Numbered from the stretch's first letter, positions 1 to 9,554 are shown. The stretch: DNA of 64,000 bases from Mesorhizobium sp. AR07 (GCF_024746815.1 NZ_CP080525.1:2356001-2420000), one strand, 5' to 3'. The notes: generated by a model not told the origin, from the sequence alone. Program-made: numbers and translations.

Positions 1-109
1 CAAGGTCGCTGACCTCGAAGACTGTGCGACGCTCGATGCCAACGTCCAGAAAGGCGCGATCGACGCGTTTCCCCGTCTCCCAATCCGACCGAAATCGACG
101 AATGTTCAT
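1..109 (-). CDS. Partial hypothetical protein running off the left edge
   Basis: An open frame starts with ATG at 109 on the minus strand and stays open to base 1, giving 36 codons beginning MNIRRFRSDWETGKRVD. It lies divergently from the LysR gene at 302, the usual arrangement for a LysR target, but only the amino end is visible. I do not recognise the protein. A GAAAG just upstream is a weak ribosome site. It could equally be a chance open frame. Confidence 0.3.
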   Translation of the reverse strand, partial: MNIRRFRSDWETGKRVDRAFLDVGIERRTVFEVSDL

Positions 110-301
110 CTTTCAACGCGGAGAGCACACCCGTCACGGCCGGCCAAGGCATGTTTCAGCGCACTGGTGAGCTCGACACATCTGGCGGGTGGCGGCGTTA
201 TTTTTCTGTGGCATGGTGGATCAATCGTGAGGATTTCGATGTCGTCTGCTTAATGCCACACCAACGCCCCGGCCGTGGCGATCTAGATATTGGGAGTTGT
301 T

Positions 302-1207
302 ATGTCGCTCAGTCGCGCTGAAATGTACGACCTTTCGATATTCCTGCTAATCGTACAGTATCGCAGTTTTAGAAAGGCGGCGGACAATCTCGGCGTAACC
401 GCATCAGCACTCAGCCACAGGGTAAAAGCACTTGAGGAGCGACTTGGCGTAAGGCTGCTGAACCGTACAAGCCGAAGTGTTGCTCCAACAGTGGCTGGAA
501 GCGCGCTTGCCGAAAAAGTGAGTGCTGGCCTCGATCTTATCAATTCCGGCTTGGAAGAACTGCACGGGCACCACGAAGGGACCGCCGGTAGTGTGCGGTT
601 GAATGTACTGCGCGATGCGTCAACTTTACTTCTGCGCCCGGCATTGCCGATCTTCTTGCAGCGCTTTCCCAATATCGAACTGGAGATTGCCGTCGACGAT
701 CACTTCGTCGACGTGACAGCGGAAGGCTTCGATGCCGGTCTCAGATATGGTGGCACGATACCGGAGGACATGATCGCCATTCCATTGACGGCGCCACTCA
801 AGTGGGTGGTCGTCGGCGCACCGGCTTACTTCGAGCGCCGCGGTCGGCCGGAATTGCCTGACGATCTTCATTCCCATCAATGTATCCGCATCCGCACGGG
901 GCGAGGGCAGATTTACAAATGGGAATTCGAGCAGGGCGACGATCGGCGCGAGATCGACGTTCCTGGCTCACTCATCTCAAGTGAGTCTGCCTTCGCCATC
1001 AATGCTGCGATCGACGGTATTGGTCTGTTTTATTGCTTGGAAAAGCTCGCGAGCCCTCACCTTGCGGCTGGACGGCTGGAAGTGGCACTGCCGCAATGGT
1101 CGTCAATCGGCCCACCATTGTCCATGTACTATTCGAGTCGCCGGCAACTGCCCTTCGGGATCAGCGCCCTTGTTCAACTGATACGCGAACTCAATCCGCT
1201 GAAATGA
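302..1207 (+). CDS. LysR family transcriptional regulator
   Basis: A 301-residue LysR-type regulator. The first 60 residues form the winged helix-turn-helix (core SFRKAADNLGVTASALSHRV), followed by a linker helix. A LysR substrate-binding domain of the periplasmic-binding fold runs from about residue 90 (FPNIELEIAV, AGLRYG) to the end. The length is normal for the family. I place the start at ATG 302 because GGGAG sits 6 bases upstream; a TTG at 290 is in frame but would put that motif inside the gene. It precedes two aldo/keto reductases and an epimerase on the same strand and may control them or the divergent frame at 1-109. The inducer is unknown. Confidence 0.93.
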   Translation: MSLSRAEMYDLSIFLLIVQYRSFRKAADNLGVTASALSHRVKALEERLGVRLLNRTSRSVAPTVAGSALAEKVSAGLDLINSGLEELHGHHEGTAGSVRLNVLRDASTLLLRPALPIFLQRFPNIELEIAVDDHFVDVTAEGFDAGLRYGGTIPEDMIAIPLTAPLKWVVVGAPAYFERRGRPELPDDLHSHQCIRIRTGRGQIYKWEFEQGDDRREIDVPGSLISSESAFAINAAIDGIGLFYCLEKLASPHLAAGRLEVALPQWSSIGPPLSMYYSSRRQLPFGISALVQLIRELNPLK

Positions 1208-1380
1208 ACTTTGCGGAGGCCGGACCATGGGTGACAATCAATTGGCCATCGATGAGCACAGCTCACTGATCTGATTACCTATCACCCATTGATTCATTAA
1301 TCGACGATGCTATTCAATCTCTCGAATGCTGCGCGGCCGATGGACCGGAATGGCGCATGCAATGCAAATACGAGGCTTGA

Positions 1381-2406
1381 ATGTACGTTGCAGATGCCAA
1401 GAGATACGACGCGATTGCCTACCGCCGCTGTGGTCGGTCCGGGCTGAGGCTCCCGCCGATTTCGTTGGGGCTGTGGCAGAACTTCGGTGGTCAAGATGTC
1501 TTCGAGACCGGCCGGTCGGTGATCCGGCGTGCCTTCGACAAGGGCGTCACTCATTTCGACCTGGCCAACAATTATGGCCCGCCCTACGGGTCGGCGGAAG
1601 AGAATTTCGGACTGGTCCTCAAAAAGGACTTTTCGAGCCACCGCGACGAGATGATCATCTCCTCGAAAGCCGGTTGGGATATGTGGCCGGGTCCTTATGG
1701 CGCGGGTGGATCCCGCAAGCACCTGCTTGTTTCGCTCGAACAGAGCCTGAAGCGAATGGGTGTCGAATATGTCGATATCTTCTATTCCCACCGCCCGACA
1801 CTGGATGTTCCGCTCGAAGAAACCATCGCCGCGCTCGTGCAGATGGTGCGGCAAGGCAAGGCGCTCTACGTCGGAATTTCATCGTATGGGCCAGAGCGGA
1901 CGCGGGAGGCAGAGCGCATCCTGCGCGCTGAAGGCATTCCCCTGCTTATCCACCAACCCTCCTACTCGATGCTGAACCGCTGGATCGAGGACGGGTTGCT
2001 CGATACGCTGGAAGAGCTTGGCGCCGGCTGCATCGCTTTTTCGCCTTTGGCCCAGGGGCTGTTGACATCAAAGTACCTGAACGGCGTCCCGGACGGCGCG
2101 CGTGCGGCGCGTGGCGGCTCGTTCGACACAAAGTTGCTGAGTGATGCAAACATAGAGCGTGTCCGCGGACTGAACGCGATCGCAAGCGACCGCGGGCAGA
2201 CACTTGCCCAGATGGCGATCGCGTGGACCTTGCGAGATCCACGCGTAACGAGCGCGCTGGCGGGCGCGCGCAACGTGGCCCAACTCGATGATTCCCTCGG
2301 CGCTTTGGAGAAGCTCGAATTCAATACCGAGGAACTCCGCAAAATCGACGGGTACGCAACCGAGGGCGGCGTCGACCTCTGGCGAGCTCAATCAAAGGCA
2401 GCCTGA
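1381..2406 (+). CDS. Aldo/keto reductase, L-glyceraldehyde-3-phosphate reductase (YghZ-like)
   Basis: A 341-residue NADPH-dependent aldo/keto reductase with a TIM-barrel fold. The catalytic tetrad can be read: Asp in HFDLANNYG, Tyr in NNYGPPYGS, Lys in IISSKAGW and His in YSHRPT. The opening (YRRCGRSGLRLPPISLGLW) and the NNYGPPYGSAEENFG motif match the YghZ/AKR14 group, which reduces L-glyceraldehyde 3-phosphate and other aldehydes such as methylglyoxal. It is followed 62 bases later by a second aldo/keto reductase and then an epimerase, so it probably belongs to a small carbonyl or sugar-redox operon. The exact substrate is inferred from the family only. Confidence 0.9.
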   Translation: MYVADAKRYDAIAYRRCGRSGLRLPPISLGLWQNFGGQDVFETGRSVIRRAFDKGVTHFDLANNYGPPYGSAEENFGLVLKKDFSSHRDEMIISSKAGWDMWPGPYGAGGSRKHLLVSLEQSLKRMGVEYVDIFYSHRPTLDVPLEETIAALVQMVRQGKALYVGISSYGPERTREAERILRAEGIPLLIHQPSYSMLNRWIEDGLLDTLEELGAGCIAFSPLAQGLLTSKYLNGVPDGARAARGGSFDTKLLSDANIERVRGLNAIASDRGQTLAQMAIAWTLRDPRVTSALAGARNVAQLDDSLGALEKLEFNTEELRKIDGYATEGGVDLWRAQSKAA

Positions 2407-2468
2407 GGAGACGATGGCATCGGCCCGCGGCGCGACAGGCCCGATCAAATCCCTGAAGGAGCAAGACC

Positions 2469-3500
2469 ATGGAGTATCGCAAGCTTGGCAATAGCGGCGC
2501 CGTCGTCTCGGCCTATTGCCTCGGCACCATGACTTTTGGACACGAGTCCGACGAAGCTACGTCGTTCGCGCTTATGGATGATTATGTCGAGGCCGGCGGC
2601 AATTTCATCGATACGGCCGACGTCTACAGTGCCGGCGTGTCAGAGGAGATTATCGGCCGTTGGCTCAAGAGCAAGCCCGGAACCGCCAAGGATCTGGTGA
2701 TCGCCACCAAGGGTCGTTTCCCCATGGGCGCGGGACCGAATGATCTCGGCCTGTCCCGCAAGCATCTCGGGTCAGCGCTCGATGCCTCGCTCAAACGCCT
2801 GGGCGTCGAGCAGGTTGATCTTTACCAGATGCACGCCTGGGACGCGCTGACGCCGCTGGAGGAGACGCTGCGCTTTCTCGACGACTCGATCCGTAACGGC
2901 AAGATCGCCTATTACGGGTTCTCCAACTTCCTGGGCTGGCACCTGACCAAGGCGGTGTGGCTGGCCAAAGCCAATGGCTACACACCACCCGTGACGCTGC
3001 AACCGCAGTACAGCCTGCTGGTCCGCGACATCGAACATGAGCTTGTGCCGGCCTCGCTCGACGCCGGTATCGGCCTCCTGCCGTGGTCGCCGCTGGGCGG
3101 CGGATGGCTTTCGGGCAAATACAAGCGCGACCAGGTGCCGGCGGGCGCCACGCGCCTTGGCGAGAATCCCACACGCGGCATGGAAGCGTTCGCCGCCCGC
3201 AACGCCAGGCCGATCACCTGGAACGTGATTGGCGCGGTGGAAGATACCGCGAAAGCGCTTGGGGCGAGCATGGCGCAGGTGGCGCTGGCATGGGTCGCCG
3301 CGCAGCCGGCGGTCACGTCGGTTATTCTCGGGGCCCGGACACGAGAGCAACTGGCCGACAATCTCGGTGCGGCCAAGCTGAGGCTGACGGACGAGAACAT
3401 TGCCAAACTCAACGTGGCGAGCAAACCGGAAATGTCGGAATATCCCTATGGAACGGGCGGCATAAGCCAGCGCGACCGCAAGATCGAGGGTGGCCGCTGA
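2469..3500 (+). CDS. Aldo/keto reductase
   Basis: A 343-residue aldo/keto reductase of the Tas/YajO/YccK type. The tetrad is visible as Asp (FIDTADVYS), Tyr (DVYSAG), Lys (IATKGRF) and His (YQMHAWD). The C-terminal NADP-binding loop reads SVILGARTREQL. The start ATG is preceded by AAGGAG in the last bases of the gap (GAAGGAGCAAGACC). It shares little beyond the fold with the reductase just upstream, so this is not a recent tandem duplication. Its place between another reductase and an epimerase suggests a sugar or polyol oxidoreduction pathway. The substrate cannot be told from sequence. Confidence 0.9.
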   Translation: MEYRKLGNSGAVVSAYCLGTMTFGHESDEATSFALMDDYVEAGGNFIDTADVYSAGVSEEIIGRWLKSKPGTAKDLVIATKGRFPMGAGPNDLGLSRKHLGSALDASLKRLGVEQVDLYQMHAWDALTPLEETLRFLDDSIRNGKIAYYGFSNFLGWHLTKAVWLAKANGYTPPVTLQPQYSLLVRDIEHELVPASLDAGIGLLPWSPLGGGWLSGKYKRDQVPAGATRLGENPTRGMEAFAARNARPITWNVIGAVEDTAKALGASMAQVALAWVAAQPAVTSVILGARTREQLADNLGAAKLRLTDENIAKLNVASKPEMSEYPYGTGGISQRDRKIEGGR

Positions 3501-3547
3501 CTTCGGCGGCACGCCAACCGCATCGATAAACATCAAAGGAGGCCAGC

Positions 3548-4453
3548 ATGTCCGCATCCGATACCCCAGGCAAGCGCATCGTCTTTACCGGCGGCACCGG
3601 CAAGGCCGGCCGGCACGCTATTCCCTACCTGCTGGAGCGCGGCCACGAGGTGCTCAACCTCGATCTGGTGCCATTCGCCCACCCCGGTGTCAGGACGTTG
3701 ATCACCGACCTCACCGACAGCGGGCAGGCCTTCAACGCGCTGTCGATGCATTTCGACAGCAGCGGGCTCACCACGGGCAAGGGGCCTACGCCGGTGGATG
3801 CTATCGTGCATTTTGCCGCCATCCCCGCCTTGTTGCTGCGCCCCGACAACGTCACCTTCCAGGCCAATGTCGCTTCGACCTACAATGTCATCGAGGCGGC
3901 GACAAAGCTCGGCATCCGCAAGATCATCATCGCCTCGAGCGAAACCACCTATGGCATCTGCTTCGCGGAAGGGGACAAGGACCTCCACCAGTTTCCCCTG
4001 GAGGAGGATTACGATGTCGACCCGATGGACAGCTACGGCCTGTCCAAGGTGGTGAACGAGAAAACGGCGCGCGCCTTCGCCATGCGCTTCGGTACAGACA
4101 TCTATGCGCTTCGCATCGGCAATGTAATCGAGCCGCATGAATACGACCGGTTCCCGAGTTTCGTCGCCGATCCACCGTCGCGCAAACGAAATGCCTGGAG
4201 CTACACCGACGCGCGCGACCTGGGTCAGATCGTCGATCTTTGCGTCCGTAGGGACGGTCTCGGCTTTCAGGTATTCAATGCCGTCAACGACACGATCACC
4301 GCCAATGAGCCGACCGAGGCCTTCTTGAGGCGTTGGTGCCCTGATGTGCCGCTCACCCGCCCGATGGGCGAATTCGAAGCGCCGCTGTCCAACCGCAAGG
4401 CGCGCGAGGTACTCGGATTCCGCGAGGAGCATAACTGGCGGAAATATGTCTGA
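3548..4453 (+). CDS. NAD(P)-dependent epimerase/dehydratase (extended SDR)
   Basis: A 301-residue extended short-chain dehydrogenase. The Rossmann glycine motif is FTGGTGKAGRHA near residue 15, and the catalytic pair is YGLSK near residue 165. A Ser/Thr-rich ASSETTYG segment holds the third catalytic residue. Such enzymes act on nucleotide sugars, uronates or sugar lactones; uronate dehydrogenase is one cytosolic relative, but I cannot assign the substrate. A strong AAAGGAGG precedes the ATG by 6 bases. It closes the gene row that starts with the two aldo/keto reductases, with a 47-base gap, which supports co-transcription. Confidence 0.88.
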   Translation: MSASDTPGKRIVFTGGTGKAGRHAIPYLLERGHEVLNLDLVPFAHPGVRTLITDLTDSGQAFNALSMHFDSSGLTTGKGPTPVDAIVHFAAIPALLLRPDNVTFQANVASTYNVIEAATKLGIRKIIIASSETTYGICFAEGDKDLHQFPLEEDYDVDPMDSYGLSKVVNEKTARAFAMRFGTDIYALRIGNVIEPHEYDRFPSFVADPPSRKRNAWSYTDARDLGQIVDLCVRRDGLGFQVFNAVNDTITANEPTEAFLRRWCPDVPLTRPMGEFEAPLSNRKAREVLGFREEHNWRKYV

Positions 4454-4707
4454 CGAAGGCGCCGGCGCGGTGTGGGAGTACCGGCCGTTCGTTCCGCTCG
4501 TCCTGGGGGCAAAACGACACCCGAGAACTCAAAGCACAGCCGTCGCGACGAAGAAATGGAGTAGGATCGTCAGCGCACGCTGATGATCTCTGCGATCGGA
4601 CCAGAGTCCGAGGCAGCATCGATCATCGCCCCGGCCGCTTCAGAGCGCTTTTCCAAGACGGAGCGAACTCTGGATCTGCACGTGGGTCATCGACAAAGGA
4701 GACCCTT

Positions 4708-5592
4708 ATGAATGTTGGTTTCATTGGACTCGGGCGCATGGGTGCTGGAATGGCAGCCAATCTTTTGAAGGCCGGGCATGACGTTACCGTCTACAACAGG
4801 ACGCCCGGCAAGGACGAAGAGCTCGTCCAGATGGGCGCCCGGTCTGCCGCCGAGGTTGCGGAAGCCTGCGATGGCGAGATCGCCGTGACGATGCTGGCAG
4901 ACGACCATGCGGTCAAAAGCGTGGTGTATGGCGACCAACGCATACTTGCGAGCCTGGCCAAAGGCGCGATCCATGTCTCCTCCAGTACAATTAGTGTTGC
5001 CTTGGCGGGGCGGCTCGCAGCCGATCACGCCGCAGCCGGCCAACGCTTCGTCGCCGCTCCCGTGTTCGGTCGGCCTGAGGCTGCGGCGGACGGAAAGCTC
5101 TTTGTCGTTGCCGCCGGCGAGTCGGAGGCGGTCACAACAGCGACTCCGTTCTTCGACGCCGTTGGGCAGAAGACTTTCGTTGTATCCGAGACGCCCAAGG
5201 CCGCCAATCTCGTGAAACTCAGCGGCAATTTCCTGATCGCTTCGGTCATCGAATCACTCGGCGAGGCGCTTGCACTTGTCGGTAAAGGCGGCGTCGATCG
5301 ACATCAGTATCTCGATATGCTCACCTCGACGTTGTTTGGCGCTCCTGTCTATAAGACCTATGGCGGGCTGATCGTCGATCGAAAATTCGAGCCGGCAGGC
5401 TTCGCTGCACCACTCGGCCAGAAGGACATCCGGCTGGTGCTCGCGGCGGCCGAAGAGCTGCGCGTACCGCTTCCCATCGCCAGCCTTCTGCGTGACCGCT
5501 TCCTGAGCCTGCTCGCCCATGGCGGCGACAATCTCGACTGGTCGGCACTTGGTTCGCTTGCAGCAAGAGATGCTGGGGAGGCAGCAAAGTAG
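4708..5592 (+). CDS. NAD(P)-dependent oxidoreductase (3-hydroxyisobutyrate dehydrogenase / 6PGDH family)
   Basis: A 294-residue beta-hydroxyacid dehydrogenase. The N-terminal dinucleotide motif is GFIGLGRMGAGMA, the substrate-site segment is AAPVFGRPEAA, and the catalytic lysine sits in VKLSGNFLIAS, the conserved K-x-x-x-N of the family. It may reduce glyoxylate or succinic semialdehyde (GLYR1-like) or oxidise a 3-hydroxyacid. The start is supported by AAAGGAGACCCTT. It is separated by 254 bases from the epimerase gene, enough for its own promoter, though I see no convincing one. Confidence 0.88.
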   Translation: MNVGFIGLGRMGAGMAANLLKAGHDVTVYNRTPGKDEELVQMGARSAAEVAEACDGEIAVTMLADDHAVKSVVYGDQRILASLAKGAIHVSSSTISVALAGRLAADHAAAGQRFVAAPVFGRPEAAADGKLFVVAAGESEAVTTATPFFDAVGQKTFVVSETPKAANLVKLSGNFLIASVIESLGEALALVGKGGVDRHQYLDMLTSTLFGAPVYKTYGGLIVDRKFEPAGFAAPLGQKDIRLVLAAAEELRVPLPIASLLRDRFLSLLAHGGDNLDWSALGSLAARDAGEAAK

Positions 5593-5790
5593 GGACCCGC
5601 GATTCCGCGCCAGCAAAGGCAGACCAGGAGGTGGCCCCCTGTCCAAGGATCGACCTGACTGCGCATTTCATTCAAAAAGGATCGCAGACCGGGAGCGCTC
5701 TTGGGCGGCCACAGCTTTCTTGGATACTGCCCTGCGCGCCGCTGAACCGCTCGACGTGGCCAAATCGACGATCGCTGAGCACGCTCTTCC

Positions 5791-6003
5791 TTGTTCGGAC
5801 CACTCCCGTTGGCTCAGCCGCACGAGATGCTCGCCGAACTGCGCGAGGACAATGCAACGCTGGTCGCGAGCATGCGCTCGATGCACGATCTCTGCGACGA
5901 ATATGGCGATGTGGCCACCGCCAGCCTTATGGAAAACTGGATCGACGAGGGCGAGAAGCGCGTCTGGTTCCTATTCGAGACGCTGCGCGGCACTAACGGA
6001 TAA
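5791..6003 (+). pseudogene. Remnant of a Dps/ferritin-like protein (C-terminal end)
   Basis: The frame ending at 6003 encodes about 60 residues resembling the last two helices of Dps, the starvation DNA-protection ferritin: AELREDN, then CDEYGDVATASLMENW and IDEGEKRVWFLFE. The di-iron ligands and N-terminal four-helix core of a 150-170-residue Dps are missing, and the upstream 200 bases show no matching frame. I read this as a 5'-truncated pseudogene. An in-frame TTG at 5791 could start a 70-residue peptide, but nothing suggests that it is functional. Confidence 0.6.
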
Positions 6004-6575
6004 CGCATTGCCGCCGCGCGGCGACGGGGTCAGCTCGAATTAGCCAACGGTTTGAGGATGCTCGCCATGACTGCTTCGATCCGACCGGTCTATGGCAGGG
6101 AAAATGCAGACTTCCCCCTTGCCACATGAGCGCCCAACCATCCCATTTGCACGTCGTTGCCGCCGATCACCGCACGGATCGCTCAGCGCTCTTTCGGCGC
6201 CAGAATTTCTGTATTAGGTGTGACGTGTGTCTTGGATGAGAAGGAGAATCGACGCGCAAAGGGCCCAAATGTTTTCTTTCGAACGCCATGAGCTTAGCCG
6301 AGATAATTGAACTCACCTGTGAATATTTTCGGGTAGCCTTTGATATACATTAATATGGTGGGCCCGGAGGACGTATTCAAACCTTTGATTTTATTGCTTT
6401 TTTCGTGGGCCAAAATCTGAAGTCTTCCCGTATCGTTCCGTCGAAGCCAAACAGCGAGCACCTCCGCGTTTGCATATGGCAGGAAGGAGCACGCGGCTGC
6501 CGTGTCGGAGCGAGGAGAGCCTCTTTGCCGCGGCGAAGGCAGATCGCCTTCGCCGCGACCGTCATTCGCAATCGG
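6004..6575. other. Gap with no recognisable gene
   Basis: No open frame here has protein-like composition or a believable start. The right end abuts the 3' end of the broken binding-protein gene on the minus strand. The stretch probably holds eroded sequence between two decayed genes. Confidence 0.5.
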
Positions 6576-7563
6576 CTATTTGACGTCCCGTGACCAGAGA
6601 TCCGGCGTGTCCTTGATGGTGGCCGGCGTCACAACGCGCCCCTTGGCAAGGCAGCCATCCGGTCCGCACTTCGGATCCTCGCCCTTCTTGATGGCGATGA
6701 GGACGCGAACGGCTTCCTTGGCCTGCAAATACGCATCCCAGGTTGGTTGAGACGTCGATGTAGCCATCTTCCATCGGCTTCACCGCCGCCGACAGGAGGT
6801 CGTTGGTTGCGAGCCACATATGCTTCGGCGCGCCGGTCGGTGCCCATCGCCCAGCCTTTTCCAAGGCGGCCTGGATTGATGGAAACGCGAAATCGCTCGC
6901 CGCGAACACACAATTGGCCTCCGGCTTCGCCGTCAGCGCATTGGTGAGACCCGAGAGAAAAAGCTCGGGATTCCATTCCGTCGGTACCTGGAGAACCGTC
7001 TCGTACTGACCGGTCTCCTTGCCGACTTCATTCCAGCCCTTGCTCCGGTTGACGGCATTGATGTCGGTCAGCATGCCCTGAAGCTCGATGCACTTTCCCT
7101 TAACGCCAGCCTTCTTCAGGATCTCAGCGAAGGCCAATCCAGTGCTGCGCGCCTGGTCGTAGCTGTCGCCCCCGACATGCGCGGTCGGCTTCCCACTGGT
7201 GGAGCCCCGGTCGAATGTGACGAAAGGTATTCCAGCGTCCTTTGCCGCCTTGATTGACGTCCCGATCGCACCCGAGTCGAAGGCACGGGCGATGATGACG
7301 TCGACGCCGGCAGTGATCAAATCATCAATGTTCGCCGCCTGACGGGCAGGATCGGCATTTGCGACGTTGATCGTCCATTCGAATTCCAACCCGGCAGCCT
7401 TGCCCTGCTTTTCTCCCTCGGACTTCAGGAAGGTCTCCCATGCCGTCTCAAGCGTGGACTCCTTGGTGTCCAACGAGAATCCGACCTTCAGCGGCTCGGC
7501 ATGAACTGGTGACAGGCTTACGAAACCCAGCAGCAGCGCAGCACTCAATATGTAACGTTTCAT
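6576..7563 (-). pseudogene. Sugar ABC transporter substrate-binding protein, frameshifted
   Basis: A periplasmic sugar-binding protein of the ribose/xylose type (Peripla_BP_4). It has a signal peptide (MKRYILSAALLLGFVS, cleaved near HAE) and two ligand-binding lobes (ARAFDSGAIG, VTFDRGST, NRSKGWNEV). The frame breaks between about 6738 and 6745. Upstream codons end in YIDVSTN and the correct continuation, WDAYLQAKEAVRVLIAIKKG, is in another frame running to a stop at 6576. Read through, the protein would have the normal length of about 328 residues. It follows the permease remnant by about 50 bases, in the order ATPase, permease, binding protein. One base restores the frame, so a sequencing error is possible. 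Confidence 0.85.
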
Positions 7564-7614
7564 TTGTTCCTCCTTTGGTTAGTTGGCTTGTACGCATATC
7601 CAGAACGGACCCGA

Positions 7615-8271
7615 CTAGGGAGCTGTCCTCCATCTGAGCGAAACGCGTCCGCTCTTCAGTGCATCCGCATACATCGCTGCGAAGATCACGGCGCCACCGA
7701 CAAGCCGATAGGAATAAGGCGTGGCACCGAGATGGGTGAGACCGTTGCGGATCATCTCGAAGATGAATGCCCCGGGGATAATGCTGAAAAGGATGGTTCC
7801 ACGGCCACCGAGAAGGCTGATGCCGCCCACAACGACCGCCGCGAGCGCCGTGAACTCGACGCCGCTGCCGAGCCAGGGACTGACCGCACCGTTCTGAACC
7901 GTGGTGAGAATGCCGCCCACGGACGCCAGCACACCGGCAAGCACGAAGCTGAGGAAGCCTGCCCGATCAACCGGCAACCCGACCTTTCGCGCAATGGCGA
8001 TATCGTTGCCCATTGCCACGAGTTGTCGACCGAACGCCGTCTTGGCATGGAGCAGATGCACGCCGACAAGAATGACAACCATGATGAGGATATCGGTCGG
8101 AATGGGGCCTAGCCGAGCATTGCCCAACACGCGAATTGGCTCGGGCAACGGGACCAGGAGCGCATCCGTCAACGACAGCGCAATGCCTCGATAGGCGATC
8201 ATCGTGCCGAGCGTCGCAATGAGGGAGTTGACCTTGAGCACCGAAACGATGGCGCCATTGACCGCGCCCAG
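7615..8271 (-). pseudogene. C-terminal two thirds of a ribose-type ABC permease, cut by an inversion
   Basis: Reading leftward from about 8271, this encodes the last 218 residues of a BPD_transp_2 permease (LGAVNGAIVSVLKVNSLIAT, FGRQLVAMGND, VVVGGISLLGGRGT). The amino-terminal third is missing here but lies next door on the opposite strand at 8398-8706. Joined at the CGA/LGAVNG boundary, the two pieces would make one permease of about 321 residues, the normal length. Codons to the right of 8271 on this strand are unrelated, so no functional start exists. Confidence 0.85.
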
Positions 8272-8709
8272 ATGCGTGTCTGCGACCGCTATCTGATCAT
8301 CAGTCGTGGACGGTTGATCGGAGAACTGCCGGGATCGGCGACCAGTGGAGAGTTGATGCAATCGATCTCGGCGATCAACTGAATGTTAGGCGAAGTCATG
8401 ATTATCAAACGCACCATGGAAGGACTCGTCAAGTATGGGTTCTTCGTTGTTCTGGGCGCAACGTTCCTGCTGTTTTCCGTTCTGACAGAGCATTTCCTGT
8501 CCGGCGAGAATATCTTGAACATTTTCCATACGATGGCGCCACTGGCGATCATTGCCTCGGGTCTCGGCCTCGTCATCATCTCGGGCAGACTGGATATTTC
8601 CGTCGGCTCGACCGCATTCCTGTCATGCGCGGTCGGTGCGCTTCTCATGAAGGATCATGGCCTCGACCCGATCCTTGCTACGTTTGTCGTCCTGCTATGC
8701 GGCGCGTTT
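8272..8709 (+). other. Inverted segment carrying an ATPase 3' end and a permease 5' end
   Basis: This block reads on the plus strand while its operon reads on the minus strand. From 8275 it encodes the last 35 residues of the transporter ATPase (RVCDRYLIISRGRLIGELPG), ending at TGA 8380-8382. The permease start follows (ATG 8383 or 8398) and runs to GCG at 8704-8706 (IISGRLDISVGSTAF, ILATFVVLLCGA). The flanking minus-strand pieces end in SSELEEL (ATPase) and begin LGAVNG (permease). Turning the block over restores both genes. Breakpoints lie at 8271-8275 and 8706-8710. I see no long inverted repeat at the ends. Confidence 0.85.
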
Positions 8710-8960
8710 CAGCTCCTCGAGTTCCGAAGAGACGATCAGGCAGCTGCAGCCCTGGTCGGCCAGCTCGACGATGAGTTTCATGATTTCCGCCTTCGCGCTC
8801 ACGTCGAGACCGCGCGTTGGCTCATCCAGCAGGAAGAGACGCGGATTGGTGGCCAGCCAGCGGCCAAACACGACCTTTTGCTGATTGCCACCGCTCAGCG
8901 TACCGACGCTTTGCTCCGCGTTCGAAACTTTGATCTGAAGTCGTTTGCCCTTGGCGCTTA
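8710..8960 (-). pseudogene. Sugar ABC transporter ATPase remnant (second cassette)
   Basis: A minus-strand fragment of about 83 residues from the second nucleotide-binding domain of an Mgl/Rbs-type sugar ATPase. It has the signature LSGGNQQKVVFGRWLA, Walker B RLFLLDEPTRGLDV and the following SSELEEL. Everything upstream (the first cassette and the second Walker A) is gone. The break lies at about 8960, exactly where the SRAP gene begins. Its last 35 codons were carried away in the inversion at 8272-8709. It is not functional. Confidence 0.85.
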
Positions 8961-9554
8961 CTGTGCAATGACTTTGAGCAGCATATTCTTTGGGCCGAGT
9001 ACTGCAGGATGATGCAGTCGCTGGCACTCAACATCCCCAGCCATCAGACCGAACTCGACCTGCCACGGTCGGACGACGTCCGGATCAATGATCCTGCCCC
9101 GGTCATGCGCGCGGCTGGCGACGCCATCGAACTGACGCGGATGACATTTAGCTTTCCGCCTTCCGGATCGAAAGGCGGACCCATTTTCAACTTTCGCTCG
9201 GAGGGGCGCCAGTTCGGCAACAGCAAACGCTGTCTCATTCCGGCGTCGGCCTTCTTTGAATTCACAGGCACGAAATATCCCAAGGCGAAGCACAGATTCA
9301 CTCTCAACGGCGCCCCGTTCATGGCGATCGCCGGATTGTGGCGCGAAGGGTCTGGCAACAAGCCACCCACCTTTACAATGCTGACGACCGAGCCTGGTCC
9401 GGACGTCGCCCCGTATCACAATCGGCAAGTCGTGGTGCTGCGGCCGGAGGATTGGTCGGCATGGATTGGTCTCAGCAAATCGGAGGCGGAACTGTTACGA
9501 CCGCCGGCCGCCGGATCGCTTGCGGTCGAGACCGTGCGGGAGGAAAGATCGTGA
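8961..9554 (+). pseudogene. SOS response-associated peptidase (SRAP/YedK-like) with its start codon lost
   Basis: SRAP proteins (HMCES/YedK) shield abasic sites by forming a DNA-protein crosslink through Cys2. The frame encodes the family features, including NFRSEGR, RCLIPASAFFEF, the FMAIAGLWR segment and the active-site His in PYHNRQVVVL. Upstream of the ATG at 9009 the same frame continues as CNDFEQHILWAEYCRMM, the expected N-terminus with Cys as residue 2. The codon before that Cys is CTG at 8961, where ATG would be. No ATG, GTG or TTG lies between the upstream stop at 8931 and 8961. The junction with the ATPase remnant thus appears to have replaced the first base of the start and its ribosome site. 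Translation from 9009 would lack the catalytic Cys. Confidence 0.8.

Noticed and set aside
3533..4432. 299-codon minus-strand frame opposite the epimerase
   Set aside because: Mirror frame of a well-supported gene; no known motif.
5519..6043. 174-codon plus-strand frame
   Set aside because: Overlaps the Dps remnant in another frame and the end of the oxidoreductase gene; Arg/Ser-rich shadow.
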